Shown piece by piece: positions 54,673-63,328 of a stretch of 64,000 bases of DNA; position 1 is the stretch's first letter, and every line of letters starts with the position of its first letter. The notes under the pieces are model-generated. The model had not been told where the DNA came from. It ran no database searches and saw nothing but the letters and a program-made list of their open reading frames with translations. Made by a program: the position numbers and the translations under genes. Source of the stretch: Tepidamorphus sp. (GTDB lineage Bacteria > Pseudomonadota > Alphaproteobacteria > Rhizobiales > Tepidamorphaceae); assembly GCA_028280885.1 (NCBI GenBank), contig JANQKY010000021.1, forward strand, positions 31,408-95,407, written 5' to 3'.

Positions 54673-55803
54673 ATGTCCAAGCGCGATTACTATGAAGTCC
54701 TGGGGTGCGCCCGGACCGCGAGCGAAGGCGAGTTGAAATCCGCCTTCCGCAAGCTCGCCATGAAATACCATCCCGACCGCAACCGCGACGACGCGGACGC
54801 GGAGCACAAGTTCAAGGAAGTCAACGAGGCCTACGAGGCGTTGCGCGATCCGCAGAAGCGGGCGGCTTACGACCAGTTCGGCCATGCCGCCTTCGACGGC
54901 GCGGGCGGCCAGGGCTTCGGCCAGGACTTCGCCTCGTCGATGTCGTCGATCTTCGATGACCTGTTCGGCGATTTCATGGGCGGCGGCGGGCGCGGGCGTG
55001 GACGCGGCGGCCGGCAGCGCGGCGCCGACCTGCGCTACAACATGGACATCACGCTGGAGGACGCCTTCTCCGGCAAGGCCGCCGAGATCCATATCCCCAC
55101 AAGCGTCGCCTGCGAGACCTGTTCGGGCTCCGGCGCCAAGCCGGGGACGACGCCCGTCACCTGCGGCACCTGCGGCGGGGCGGGGCGGATCCGGGCAAGC
55201 CAGGGTTTCTTCGCCATCGAGCGGACCTGCGCGTCCTGCCAGGGCCGTGGCGAGGTGATCGAGGACCCTTGCGTCGATTGCAACGGCGCCGGCCGGGTCA
55301 CCAAGGAACGCCACCTGTCGATCACCATTCCCCCCGGCGTCGAGGACGGCACCCGCATCCGGCTCGCCGGCGAGGGCGAGACGGGCCTGCACGCCGGCCC
55401 GCCCGGCGATCTCTACATCTTCCTGTCGGTCAAGCCGCACGAGATCTTCCAGCGCGACGGCGCCGACCTGTTCTGCCGGGTGCCGATCTCGTTCACCACC
55501 GCGGCGCTGGGCGGCGATATCGAGGTGCCGACGCTCGAGGGCGGCCGCTCGAAGGTGAAGGTTCCCGCCGGCACCCAGACCGGCAAGCAGTTCCGCCTGC
55601 GCTCCAAGGGCATGCCGGTGCTGCGCTCCCAGCAGTTCGGCGATCTCTACATCCAGGCGACCGTGGAGACCCCGGTCAACCTCAATCGCCGCCAGCGCGA
55701 GCTCCTGGAAGAGTTCGAGGCGGTGTCCTCGGAGAAGACCCATCCCGAATCGCACGGCTTCTTCGCCAAGGTAAAGGAATTCTGGGAAGACTTGAGCGGC
55801 TAG
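54673..55803 (+). CDS. dnaJ: Chaperone DnaJ (Hsp40)
   Basis: 376 residues. The J-domain contains HPD at 33-35, followed by a Gly/Phe-rich stretch (about 75-120) and the zinc-finger region with four CxxCxGxG repeats ([32 protein letters not shown], about 146-210), then the peptide-binding C-terminal domain. All type I DnaJ parts are present. It stimulates DnaK's ATPase. Its stop codon overlaps the left arm of a stem preceding pmtA. Confidence 0.98.
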   Translation: MSKRDYYEVLGCARTASEGELKSAFRKLAMKYHPDRNRDDADAEHKFKEVNEAYEALRDPQKRAAYDQFGHAAFDGAGGQGFGQDFASSMSSIFDDLFGDFMGGGGRGRGRGGRQRGADLRYNMDITLEDAFSGKAAEIHIPTSVACETCSGSGAKPGTTPVTCGTCGGAGRIRASQGFFAIERTCASCQGRGEVIEDPCVDCNGAGRVTKERHLSITIPPGVEDGTRIRLAGEGETGLHAGPPGDLYIFLSVKPHEIFQRDGADLFCRVPISFTTAALGGDIEVPTLEGGRSKVKVPAGTQTGKQFRLRSKGMPVLRSQQFGDLYIQATVETPVNLNRRQRELLEEFEAVSSEKTHPESHGFFAKVKEFWEDLSG

Positions 55804-55850
55804 GCCGATTGCCGTAAATGACGGTCCGGTAGAAGAGTGAGGAATCGGCC
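55803..55850 (+). other. Long-range stem around the pmtA ribosome site
   Basis: GGCCGATT at 55803-55810, beginning at the last base of the dnaJ stop codon, is the exact reverse complement of AATCGGCC at 55843-55850, just before the pmtA GTG start. The likely ribosome site GAGGA (55839-55843) lies at the edge of the stem. Ribosomes finishing dnaJ would melt it, which suggests translational coupling. Confidence 0.45.
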
Positions 55851-55853
55851 ACC

Positions 55854-56447
55854 GTGTTTACACACGCGCTCGCACTGCACAGGAAGACCCTGAAGGATCA
55901 ACTTGTTTTCCTTCGGCAATGGGCATCCGATCCCTTGAAGACGGCCTCCGTAACCCCGAGCGGACGCAGCCTGTCGCGCGCCATGGCCGCCGAAGTCGAT
56001 CCCCGCCGCGATGGTGTCGTGGTGGAGCTCGGTCCGGGAACCGGCGTGTTCACCGACGCGCTGGTCGAGCGCGGCATCACGCCGGACCGGCTGGTGCTGA
56101 TCGAGTTCAATGCGGATTTCGCGGCGCTGCTGGCGAAAAGATATCCCCAGGCAACGATTATCCGCGGCGATGCCCGGGAACTGCCGCATCATCTACGCAC
56201 GCTGGGTGCGCCGAAGGTCGCCGCCGTCGTCTCCGGCCTGCCGATCATTCAATGGGGCAAGTCCCGCACCGTGCCGTTCATGGAGGAAGTCCTGTCCTTC
56301 GGCAGCCGAAAGACCCCCTTCGTGCAGTTCACCTACGGCTTCAAGCCGCCGGTCCCGCCCCGGCCCGGCCGCTATTCGGCGCGGCGCGGCGGCCTGGCGG
56401 TGATGAACCTGCCGCCGGCCCGGGTCTGGGTCTATAACCGGGATTGA
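55854..56447 (+). CDS. pmtA: Phospholipid N-methyltransferase (PmtA)
   Basis: 197 residues from a GTG start at 55854. The SAM motif VVELGPGTGVF is at 56-66, with E58 and the following acidic residue LIEFNADFAALL (83-94); PSGRSLSRAM and PIIQWGKSRTVPFMEEVL are family hallmarks. It converts phosphatidylethanolamine to phosphatidylcholine by three methylations in the Sinorhizobium-type pathway at the inner membrane. The position after dnaJ is conserved in Rhizobiales. A stem covering its ribosome site may couple it to dnaJ translation. Confidence 0.92.
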   Translation: MFTHALALHRKTLKDQLVFLRQWASDPLKTASVTPSGRSLSRAMAAEVDPRRDGVVVELGPGTGVFTDALVERGITPDRLVLIEFNADFAALLAKRYPQATIIRGDARELPHHLRTLGAPKVAAVVSGLPIIQWGKSRTVPFMEEVLSFGSRKTPFVQFTYGFKPPVPPRPGRYSARRGGLAVMNLPPARVWVYNRD

Positions 56448-56532
56448 TCGGCCGGTATCTGTCGAGCGCACCCTTGGCACGGGGCGCTTCGCGCGCTACC
56501 TGCGGCCTCTCAGGATCCGCAGGAGGCCCATC

Positions 56533-57120
56533 ATGCCAAGCCCGACCATTCTCGTCTTCGCCGGCAGTCTGAGGACCGGCTCCCACAACGAAAAACTCGC
56601 CGCAGCCGCCGCCCGCGCGATCGACAAGGCCGGCGGGGCGGCGACCCATATCTCGCTCAGCGACTATCCGCTGCCGATCTACGACGCGGATTTCGAGGAC
56701 GCCGAGGGCGTGCCCGACGCGGCCAGGCAACTCGCCGCCCGCTTCATGGAGCACGACGGCGTCTTCATCGCCTCGCCGGAATACAATTCCGGGCCGCCGG
56801 CGCTGTTGAAGAACGCGCTGGACTGGGTGTCTCGGGTCGAGGTTCCCGCCGGCGCCCGCGGTCCCTACAGGGGGCGGGTCTTCGCGCTCGGCGCCGCATC
56901 GCCGGGCGCGCTCGGCGGCTATCGCAACCTGACCTTCCTGCACCACATGCTCGGGCCCCAGCTGGGCGCCATCGTCCTGCCCGACATGGTGTCGGTGCCC
57001 TCGGCCGGCGAGGCCTTCGACGAAACGGGCACGCTCGTCGCCGCCCGGCCGGCGGGCCGGCTCAGGACGGTCGCCGAGCGCCTGGTCGAAATGGCCGAGA
57101 TGACCGCGCCGCAGGGCTGA
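56533..57120 (+). CDS. NADPH-dependent FMN reductase family protein
   Basis: 195 residues, a flavodoxin-like fold. GSLRTGSHNEKL at 11-22 binds the FMN phosphate, and SPEYNSGPPALLKNALDWVSR near 80-100 is the family signature. Such enzymes (ChrR/azoreductase-like) reduce quinones, chromate or flavin with NADPH. It stands 85 bp after pmtA and 120 bp before pyrF, all rightward, in a gene order typical of related genomes. Substrate not specified by sequence. Confidence 0.9.
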   Translation: MPSPTILVFAGSLRTGSHNEKLAAAAARAIDKAGGAATHISLSDYPLPIYDADFEDAEGVPDAARQLAARFMEHDGVFIASPEYNSGPPALLKNALDWVSRVEVPAGARGPYRGRVFALGAASPGALGGYRNLTFLHHMLGPQLGAIVLPDMVSVPSAGEAFDETGTLVAARPAGRLRTVAERLVEMAEMTAPQG

Positions 57121-57240
57121 GCGGTCGCCGGCGGCAGGTCCCGCCCGATTGACAGCGGGGCGTGGCACCGTCACAAACCGTCTGGCTCCCGGCCACCTGA
57201 TTCTCTTGATCCACCGGCTCCTTGAACACGGGAACGCGCC

Positions 57241-57948
57241 ATGCGAGACCCCAAGACCGCACGCGACCGCCTGATCGTCGGCCTCGACCTGCCATCCCGG
57301 CAGGCGGCCGAGCAGATGGTCGAGACGCTGGGACCGGCCGTCACCTTCTACAAGGTCGGCATGCAGCTCAGCTTCTCCGGCGGGCTTGGATATGCCGCCG
57401 ACCTGGCGCGGGCGGGCAAGTCCGTCTTTCTCGACATGAAGCTGCTCGATATTCCCAACACCGTGGCAAGCGCGGTCGAGGCGATTGCCGGGATGGGCGT
57501 CACCTGCACGACGATCCATGCCTATCCGCAGACGATGCGGGCCGCCGTCGACGCACGTGGCGACAGCGGCCTGAAACTGCTCGGCGTGACCGTCCTGACG
57601 AGCCTCGATGCCGCCGATCTCGCCGAGACCGGCTATGCCGGTTCGGTTTCCGATCTCGTCGTCAAACGCGCCGTCCAGGCCGCCGAGATCGGCATGGACG
57701 GGCTGATCTGCGCGCCCGGCGACATCGCCGCCATTCGCGCGGCGGTCGGCCATCAGCTGATCCTGGTGACGCCCGGCATCCGCCCGGCCGGCAGCGCGGC
57801 GGGCGACCAGAAGCGCGCGGCGACGCCGGAGGCCGCGATCCGCAACGGCGCCGATTGCCTCGTCGTCGCCCGTCCCGTCATCAAGGCCGCCGATCCGCGG
57901 GCGGCCGCCGAGGCCATCATCGGCGAAATCGAACAGGCGCTCGCCTGA
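57241..57948 (+). CDS. pyrF: Orotidine 5'-phosphate decarboxylase
   Basis: 235 residues, normal length. The catalytic array DMKLLDIPNT (D65, K67, D70) and an N-terminal GLDLP for the first aspartate are present, with VTPGIRPAG and the phosphate-binding GADCLVVARPV near the C-terminus. It makes UMP in the last step of pyrimidine synthesis. Followed by the DUF1330 gene with a 34-bp spacer. Confidence 0.96.
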   Translation: MRDPKTARDRLIVGLDLPSRQAAEQMVETLGPAVTFYKVGMQLSFSGGLGYAADLARAGKSVFLDMKLLDIPNTVASAVEAIAGMGVTCTTIHAYPQTMRAAVDARGDSGLKLLGVTVLTSLDAADLAETGYAGSVSDLVVKRAVQAAEIGMDGLICAPGDIAAIRAAVGHQLILVTPGIRPAGSAAGDQKRAATPEAAIRNGADCLVVARPVIKAADPRAAAEAIIGEIEQALA

Positions 57949-57982
57949 CGCAGATATCGAACCAACAAGGGAGATCAAGCCA

Positions 57983-58276
57983 ATGCCCAAGGGATACTGG
58001 ATTGCCCATGTCATCGTGAACGATCCGGACGGCTACAAGCGCTATCAGGCCGCCAACGCCGCTGCCTTCGAGAAATATGGCGGCCGGTTCCTGGTGCGCG
58101 CCGGCGCGGCGGTGAGCAAGCTCGGCGACCTGAAGCCGCGCCATGTCGTCATCGAGTTCCCAAGCTTCCAGGCCGCTCAAGCCTGTTACGAGTCGCCGGA
58201 ATACCAGCACGCCATCGCCGAGCGCGGCGATGCCGGCGAAGTCGATATCGTCATCGCCGAGGGGTATGACGGATAG
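57983..58276 (+). CDS. DUF1330-family protein
   Basis: 97 residues, a small ferredoxin-like alpha/beta barrel protein. GYWIAHVIVNDPDGYKRY opens the domain, and RFLVRAGA and VIEFPSFQAAQACYESPEYQ are typical. Family function unknown. An AGGGAGATC ribosome site precedes the ATG. The end overlaps the following acetyltransferase gene by 11 bases, so the two are translationally coupled. Confidence 0.9.
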   Translation: MPKGYWIAHVIVNDPDGYKRYQAANAAAFEKYGGRFLVRAGAAVSKLGDLKPRHVVIEFPSFQAAQACYESPEYQHAIAERGDAGEVDIVIAEGYDG

Positions 58277-58790
58277 CGATCCGGTCGCGACCCGGCCGGC
58301 GCGCGACACCGACCTGCCACATCTCGCCGCGATCGAGGCCGATGCGGCGCGCCGCTTCGCAGACGCCGGTGTCACGCTGCCAGGCGGCGATGAAGCGATA
58401 CCGCCCTGCCGCTACGACCGGATCTTCGCCAACGGCGTTCTGCTGGTCGCCGAGGCGGAAACGAGTTTGACGGTCGGCTTTGCGGCCTCGGCCCCGCTCG
58501 GCGACAGTCTTTTCTTGTGTGAGATGTCGGTCCTGCGCGACTGGCAGGGTCGGGGCGTCGGATCACGGCTTCTGGCCGGAACGGAAGACGCGGCGCGATC
58601 GCGCGGACTGACTTCCGTTAGTCTGACGACCGATCGCCACCTCGCCTGGAACGCCCCGTTCTATGTCCGCCGCGGCTATCGGACCCTTGACGCGCCCGAG
58701 GTGCCCGCCGATCTCGCCGGCATCCTCGAACGGGAGGCTGCCGCCGGTTTCGATCCCGCCCGCCGGGTGGCGATGGTGAAGCCGGTCTGA
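58266..58790 (+). CDS. GNAT-family N-acetyltransferase
   Basis: 174 residues from ATG 58266, which overlaps the DUF1330 gene by 11 bases and has GAGGGG just upstream. The acetyl-CoA-binding motif A is VLRDWQGRGVGSRLL, preceded by a beta strand LFLCEM; NAPFYVRRGYRTL supplies the final motif. It transfers an acetyl group to an amine, with unknown acceptor. The open frame upstream of this ATG is antisense-like and overlaps the DUF1330 gene in another frame. Confidence 0.88.
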   Translation: MTDSDPVATRPARDTDLPHLAAIEADAARRFADAGVTLPGGDEAIPPCRYDRIFANGVLLVAEAETSLTVGFAASAPLGDSLFLCEMSVLRDWQGRGVGSRLLAGTEDAARSRGLTSVSLTTDRHLAWNAPFYVRRGYRTLDAPEVPADLAGILEREAAAGFDPARRVAMVKPV

Positions 58791-58895
58791 CCGGTGGCGC
58801 CCTCGATCGGAGGGCTTGCCCCCTCGAGGACTTGCCCCGGATACTTGCTCCCGGCGGGCCACCTGCTATACCGACGCCTGACTTGGGAGACCTTC

Positions 58896-59702
58896 ATGAG
58901 CGATATGCGGTTGATCGTCACCGGCGCGGCCGGGCGGATGGGGCGCGAACTGATACGGACCGTCGCCGAAACCGACGGGGCCTGTCTGGTCGGCGCGATC
59001 GAGCGGACGGGATCGGACTTCATCGGCCAGGACGCCGGCGTGCTCGCCGGCGCCGGCGCGCTCGGCGTCACGATCACCGACGACGCGCTGCCGGTCTTCG
59101 CCCGCGCCGACGGGGTCATCGACTTCACCAGCCCGGCGGCGACCATCGCCTTTGCCGAACTGGCCGCCCAGGCGCGTATCGCCCATATCATCGGCACCAC
59201 CGGGCTGACGCCTGAGGACGACCGGAAGCTGTCGGCCGCCGCCCGCCACGCGGTGATCGTCAAATCCGGCAATATGAGCCTCGGCGTCAACCTGCTGGCG
59301 GCGCTGACGAAGACGGTCGCGGCCGCGCTCGACGCCGATTTCGACATCGAGATCGTCGAGGCCCATCACCGCAACAAGGTCGACGCGCCGTCGGGAACGG
59401 CGCTGATGCTGGGCGAGGCGGCAGCCGACGGCCGCGGCATCGCGCTTGACGAGCACGGCGTCTTCGCCCGCCACGGCCAGACCGGGGCGCGCAAGCGCGG
59501 CGATATCGGCTTCCAGACCCTGCGCGGCGGCACCGTCGTCGGCGAGCACACGGTGCTGTTCGCCGGCCCGTATGAGCGCATCGAACTCACGCATGTGGCC
59601 GAGGATCGCGGCATCTTCTCGCGCGGCGCCGTCAAGGCGGCGCTTTGGGCGCGTGGCCGCAAGCCGGGCCTCTATTCCATGGCCGACGTGCTCGGCCTTT
59701 AG
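58896..59702 (+). CDS. dapB: 4-hydroxy-tetrahydrodipicolinate reductase
   Basis: 268 residues from ATG 58896, with GGGAGA six bases before. The nucleotide-binding [10 protein letters not shown] is at 10-19; the catalytic histidine and lysine lie in [16 protein letters not shown] near 153-168. Other family elements are [10 protein letters not shown] and [11 protein letters not shown]. It reduces HTPA to tetrahydrodipicolinate in lysine and meso-diaminopimelate synthesis. gpmA starts 18 bp after its end. Confidence 0.97.
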   Translation: MSDMRLIVTGAAGRMGRELIRTVAETDGACLVGAIERTGSDFIGQDAGVLAGAGALGVTITDDALPVFARADGVIDFTSPAATIAFAELAAQARIAHIIGTTGLTPEDDRKLSAAARHAVIVKSGNMSLGVNLLAALTKTVAAALDADFDIEIVEAHHRNKVDAPSGTALMLGEAAADGRGIALDEHGVFARHGQTGARKRGDIGFQTLRGGTVVGEHTVLFAGPYERIELTHVAEDRGIFSRGAVKAALWARGRKPGLYSMADVLGL

Positions 59703-59720
59703 CGATTGAAGGAACACTGC

Positions 59721-60338
59721 ATGGACCGCCTGCTCGTCCTCGTCCGTCACGGCCAGAGCGACTGGAACCTGAAGAACCTGTTCACCGGCTGGGAGGATCC
59801 CGGCCTCACCGAGCAGGGCCTCGCCGAGGCCCATGCCGCGGGCAAGGCGATGAAGGCGGATGGCATGACCTTCGACGTTGCTTTTACCAGCGACCTGACG
59901 CGCGCCCAGCACACGCTCGACATCATCCTCGGCGAGATGGACCTGAAGTCGATCCCGATCATCCGCGATCAGTCGCTCAACGAGCGCGACTATGGCGACC
60001 TGACCGGGCTCAACAAGGATGACGCCCGTAAGAAGTGGGGCGAGGAGCAGGTCCATCTGTGGCGCCGCTCCTATGACGTGCCGCCGCCCGGTGGCGAGAG
60101 CCTGAAGGACACGGTCGCCCGCACGCTGCCTTATTATGTGTCCGAGATCCTGCCGCGCGTCTTGCGCGGCGAGCGGGTGCTTGTGTCGGCCCACGGCAAC
60201 TCGCTGCGCTCCATCGTGATGGTGCTGGAGCGGCACACGCCGGAAACGATCCTCAAGCGCGAAATGGCGACCGGCGCGCCGATAGGCTACCGGCTCAATG
60301 CCGATTCGACGGTCGCCGAGACGGTGGACGTGGCATAG
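59721..60338 (+). CDS. gpmA: 2,3-bisphosphoglycerate-dependent phosphoglycerate mutase
   Basis: 205 residues from ATG 59721, preceded by AAGGAA seven bases upstream; the TTG at 59706 is in frame but unlikely. The phospho-histidine motif is [10 protein letters not shown], and [13 protein letters not shown] and the second histidine in [13 protein letters not shown] are in place. It interconverts 3- and 2-phosphoglycerate in glycolysis. It follows dapB by 18 bp and is probably co-transcribed; the downstream region is repeat DNA. Confidence 0.96.
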   Translation: MDRLLVLVRHGQSDWNLKNLFTGWEDPGLTEQGLAEAHAAGKAMKADGMTFDVAFTSDLTRAQHTLDIILGEMDLKSIPIIRDQSLNERDYGDLTGLNKDDARKKWGEEQVHLWRRSYDVPPPGGESLKDTVARTLPYYVSEILPRVLRGERVLVSAHGNSLRSIVMVLERHTPETILKREMATGAPIGYRLNADSTVAETVDVA

Positions 60339-60996
60339 GCAGTCGCGGGGCTTCCGGGATGACGAGGGAGAGGCTTTGCTGTTCACTCTAACTGTTCCCA
60401 TCTGCTGTCATTGCCGGGCTTGTCCCGGCAATCCATGAACACAGGCCCCGGCGATTGTATTTATGGCCCGGAACACCTCCGGGGATGGCCTCGGAGGGAG
60501 ACGACGGCCTGCAACCCTCTGCCCCGTTGTCCCGGACAACCGAAGGCTGATCGGGAATTGGAGAGCTGGAATGATGAACGGCCGTGCCACGGGCCCTCAC
60601 CCCGGCCCTTCGGGCCGACCCTCTCCCGCGGAGGGGAGAGGGTGCGAGTGCATCCGAGAGGTGGTGCGGCAGTCGCCACCGCCGGCGGACAGAAGACGTC
60701 GATACCGCGAATGATGCCGGTGCTTATTTGTCCAGTCCGTCCAGCGCGCTCTTTCCCTCCCCCTCGCGCGAGAGTTGGGGCCCGGTGCCGGCAAAGCCGG
60801 CAGCGGAAGCATTGCTTCCGCAGGGCGGAAACGCGATGCGTCCAAACGCATCGCTGGGAGTCGAGCGCCGGGGGGCAGCCGTGCAGGGAATCCTGTGCGC
60901 AGATGTGTCCCACGCCCTGTCAACAACAGACCTGAGCTCCGCAAAAACGGAACACGTTCGCAGCCTGACCGAGAGGACCAGGTGTCCGGCCAGCCC
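60339..60996 (+). repeat. REP units and a long repeat, left copy
   Basis: 658 bp without a supportable gene. GCCGGGCTTGTCCCGGCAATCCATGAACAC-type REP units occupy about 60412-60480. From about 60481 to 60950 lies an element whose reverse complement occurs, diverged, at 63455-63904. It includes a GGCCCTTCGGGCC hairpin and CCCTCTCCC...GGGGAGAGGG arms near 60600-60650. The translations here are repeat-derived. Confidence 0.8.
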
Positions 60997-61893
60997 CTAC
61001 ACCACGCCGGCCAGCCCCGCTTCCCAGCCGAGGATCGCCCGCTTGCGCGTCAGGCCCCAGTGATAGCCGCACAGGCCGCCGGACTTGCCGAGCACCCGGT
61101 GGCAGGGCACGACGAAGGAGATCGGGTTGCGGCCCACCGCCGTGCCGACGGCGCGCGCCGCCTTCGGCTTGCCGAGCCGGTCGGCGATGTCGGAATAGGT
61201 GGTGGCCCGGCCGAGCGGGATCCGCAGCAGCGTCTCCCAGACCCGGATTTCGAAATCGGTGCCGATGAAGACGACGCGCAGCGGGTTGTCCTCAGTCCAC
61301 ATTTCGGGCGTGAAGATGCGCGCCGCATAGGGCGCGGTCGCCTGCATGTCCTCCCGGAACGTCGCCGCCGGCCAGCGCTTCATCATGTCGGCAAGGGCTG
61401 CCGGCCGGTCGTCATCGCCATCGGCGAAGGCGAGCCCGGCAAGGCCGCGCGGGGCGGCCATCACCAGCGCCTCGCCGAAGGGACAGGGATGAAACCCCCA
61501 GACGATCTCGACGCCGGCGCCGCGCGAGGCGTATTCGCCGGGGCTCATCGCCTCGTGGGTGACGAACAGATCGTGCAGCCGGCCGGGGCCGGACAGGCCG
61601 ACTTCGTAGGTCGTGTCGAGCACGCTTGCCGAATCGCGCAGCAGGTCGCGCGCGGTATCGAGCGTGATCGCCTGCACGAACCCCTTCGGCGACAGGCCGC
61701 ACCAGCGGCGGAACAGCTTCTGCAGGCGCGTCGGCTCTAAACCGACATGGTCGGCAATCCGCTCCAGCGACGGCTGGTCGCGCCAAGTCTCCGTCATGAA
61801 TTCGATCGCGCGGCGGATCGCGTCATAGTCGGAGCCGGCCGGCGCGCGCGGCGTCGCCGGTTCGATGTCTGCGGTATCGATCATCAGGTTCAT
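60997..61893 (-). CDS. AraC-type HTH / methylated-DNA-protein-cysteine methyltransferase (Ada-like)
   Basis: 298 residues. An AraC-type double helix-turn-helix covers about 27-125 (SLERIADHVGLEPTRLQKLFRRW). An alkyltransferase domain follows with the active cysteine C264 in PCHRVLG and ATTYSDIADRLGKPKAARAVG for the DNA-binding helix. The classical N-terminal Ada domain with its Zn cysteines is absent, so it is the bifunctional regulator/O6-alkylguanine repair type. It transfers a methyl group from O6-methylguanine to itself and may regulate genes such as alkB. It is divided from the nth gene only by a small DUF2244 gene. Confidence 0.9.
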   Translation of the reverse strand: MNLMIDTADIEPATPRAPAGSDYDAIRRAIEFMTETWRDQPSLERIADHVGLEPTRLQKLFRRWCGLSPKGFVQAITLDTARDLLRDSASVLDTTYEVGLSGPGRLHDLFVTHEAMSPGEYASRGAGVEIVWGFHPCPFGEALVMAAPRGLAGLAFADGDDDRPAALADMMKRWPAATFREDMQATAPYAARIFTPEMWTEDNPLRVVFIGTDFEIRVWETLLRIPLGRATTYSDIADRLGKPKAARAVGTAVGRNPISFVVPCHRVLGKSGGLCGYHWGLTRKRAILGWEAGLAGVV

Positions 61894-62023
61894 CGGTGTT
61901 GGCTTTCCTGCTCTCTAACGTGCCGACAGATGTAGGCGCATGCAATCGATTCCGACACCCGAAACCGGACGGCGGCAGGATAAATCCGGGGCAGGGAAAA
62001 ATCAGCGGAAGGGGCGCCCGGGA

Positions 62024-62584
62024 TCAGGCCGGCAGGCCGCGCCTGGCGGTGGCGAGCGCGGCGGCAAGCGCATGCAGGAAATCGATCTTTTCCGGCGGCG
62101 ACAGCCAGTCGGCGATGTCCAGCTTGCGGCCATGCGAGACGAGCGAGACGCGCTGTAATTCGCCTTCGTGGTCGCGGCCGACATCGAGCCGGACCCAGAC
62201 CGGATTGAAGCGCCATTCGGCCACCGCGCCGCGCGGCGAGACCCGGCGCACCAGCAGTTCCGATTCGGTGATGTGGACATATTCGCGGGCGCGGGCGGCC
62301 CGGTAGTTGGCGCGGAAGGCGAGATAGATCAGCAGCACGTCGAGGCCGAAGAAGCCGAAGACCGGCCAGGCGCCCATCGCCACGAAGACCAGGCCGGCGA
62401 CGAAACCGATGCCGCCGACGACGCCCATGAAGATTAAGAAGCCGCGCTTGGACAGCGACCGGTGCGGCGTGATGACGACGGAAAAGATTTCCCGGCCCGT
62501 ATCGCCGGCGATATCGGCGCCTTCGGGCAGGCGTTGGCGATCATCGCCTTCGGCTGCGTCCGTTTTCGGATTGTCCGCTGTCAT
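62024..62584 (-). CDS. DUF2244-family membrane protein
   Basis: 186 residues from ATG 62584. After a hydrophilic N-terminus come two membrane segments (about 49-70 and 74-92) joined by a tight turn, then a soluble domain with REYVHITESELLVRRVSPRG and WLSPPEKIDFLHAL. This is the DUF2244 integral membrane family, often found next to nth or cytochrome oxidase genes. Function unknown. It is divergent from nth with only 21 bp between starts, so control regions overlap their coding ends. Confidence 0.87.
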   Translation of the reverse strand: MTADNPKTDAAEGDDRQRLPEGADIAGDTGREIFSVVITPHRSLSKRGFLIFMGVVGGIGFVAGLVFVAMGAWPVFGFFGLDVLLIYLAFRANYRAARAREYVHITESELLVRRVSPRGAVAEWRFNPVWVRLDVGRDHEGELQRVSLVSHGRKLDIADWLSPPEKIDFLHALAAALATARRGLPA

Positions 62585-62605
62585 GGGCCTGACTATAGAG
62601 GAAGC

Positions 62606-63328
62606 ATGACCCAGCCCGCCAGATCCCGCGACAAAACTGCGCAGACGGCCCGCGCCAGGAAACCCACCTCCCGGCGGCGGACACGCCCGACCAAGCTGAA
62701 ACCCGCCGAAATCGAGGCCCTGTTCTCCCGGTTGCAGGAGACCGACCCGGCGCCGACCAGCGAACTTAACTGGATAAACCCCTATACGCTGCTGGTCGCC
62801 GTGGTGCTGTCGGCGCAGGCGACCGATGTCGGTGTCAACAAGGCGACGAAGGCCCTGTTCGCCCTGGCCGACACACCGGACAGGATGGTGGCGCTCGGCG
62901 AGGAAACGGTGCGCGAGCACATCAGGACGATCGGGCTTTACCGCAACAAGGCCAAGAACGTGATCGCGCTGTCGCAGCGGCTGATCAGCGAGACCGGCGG
63001 CACGGTTCCCAACGATCGCGACTATCTGGAGACGCTGCCGGGCGTCGGCCGCAAGACCGCCAATGTCGTGCTCAACGTCGCCTATGGCGTGCCGACGATC
63101 GCCGTCGACACCCATATCTTCCGGGTTTCCAACCGCACCGGCCTTGCACCGGGCAAGACGCCGCTCGATGTCGAACTGGCGCTCGAGGCCGTCGTGCCCG
63201 ACGCCTACAAGCTGCATGCCCATCACTGGCTGATCCTGCACGGCCGCTATATCTGCAAGGCCCGCAAACCCGATTGCGGCCGCTGCGTGATCCACGACAT
63301 CTGCCGGTTCAAGGAAAAGACCGCATAG
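62606..63328 (+). CDS. nth: Endonuclease III
   Basis: 240 residues from ATG 62606, with AGAGGA four bases before. The helix-hairpin-helix LPGVGRKTANVV carries the catalytic K150, and D168 sits in VDTHIFRV. The [4Fe-4S] cluster ligands are C217, C224, C227 and C233 (C-x6-C-x2-C-x5-C). A basic N-terminal extension of about 30 residues (TSRRRTRPTK) is longer than in enteric Nth. It excises oxidised pyrimidines and nicks the AP site. It is divergent from the DUF2244 gene. Confidence 0.96.
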   Translation: MTQPARSRDKTAQTARARKPTSRRRTRPTKLKPAEIEALFSRLQETDPAPTSELNWINPYTLLVAVVLSAQATDVGVNKATKALFALADTPDRMVALGEETVREHIRTIGLYRNKAKNVIALSQRLISETGGTVPNDRDYLETLPGVGRKTANVVLNVAYGVPTIAVDTHIFRVSNRTGLAPGKTPLDVELALEAVVPDAYKLHAHHWLILHGRYICKARKPDCGRCVIHDICRFKEKTA

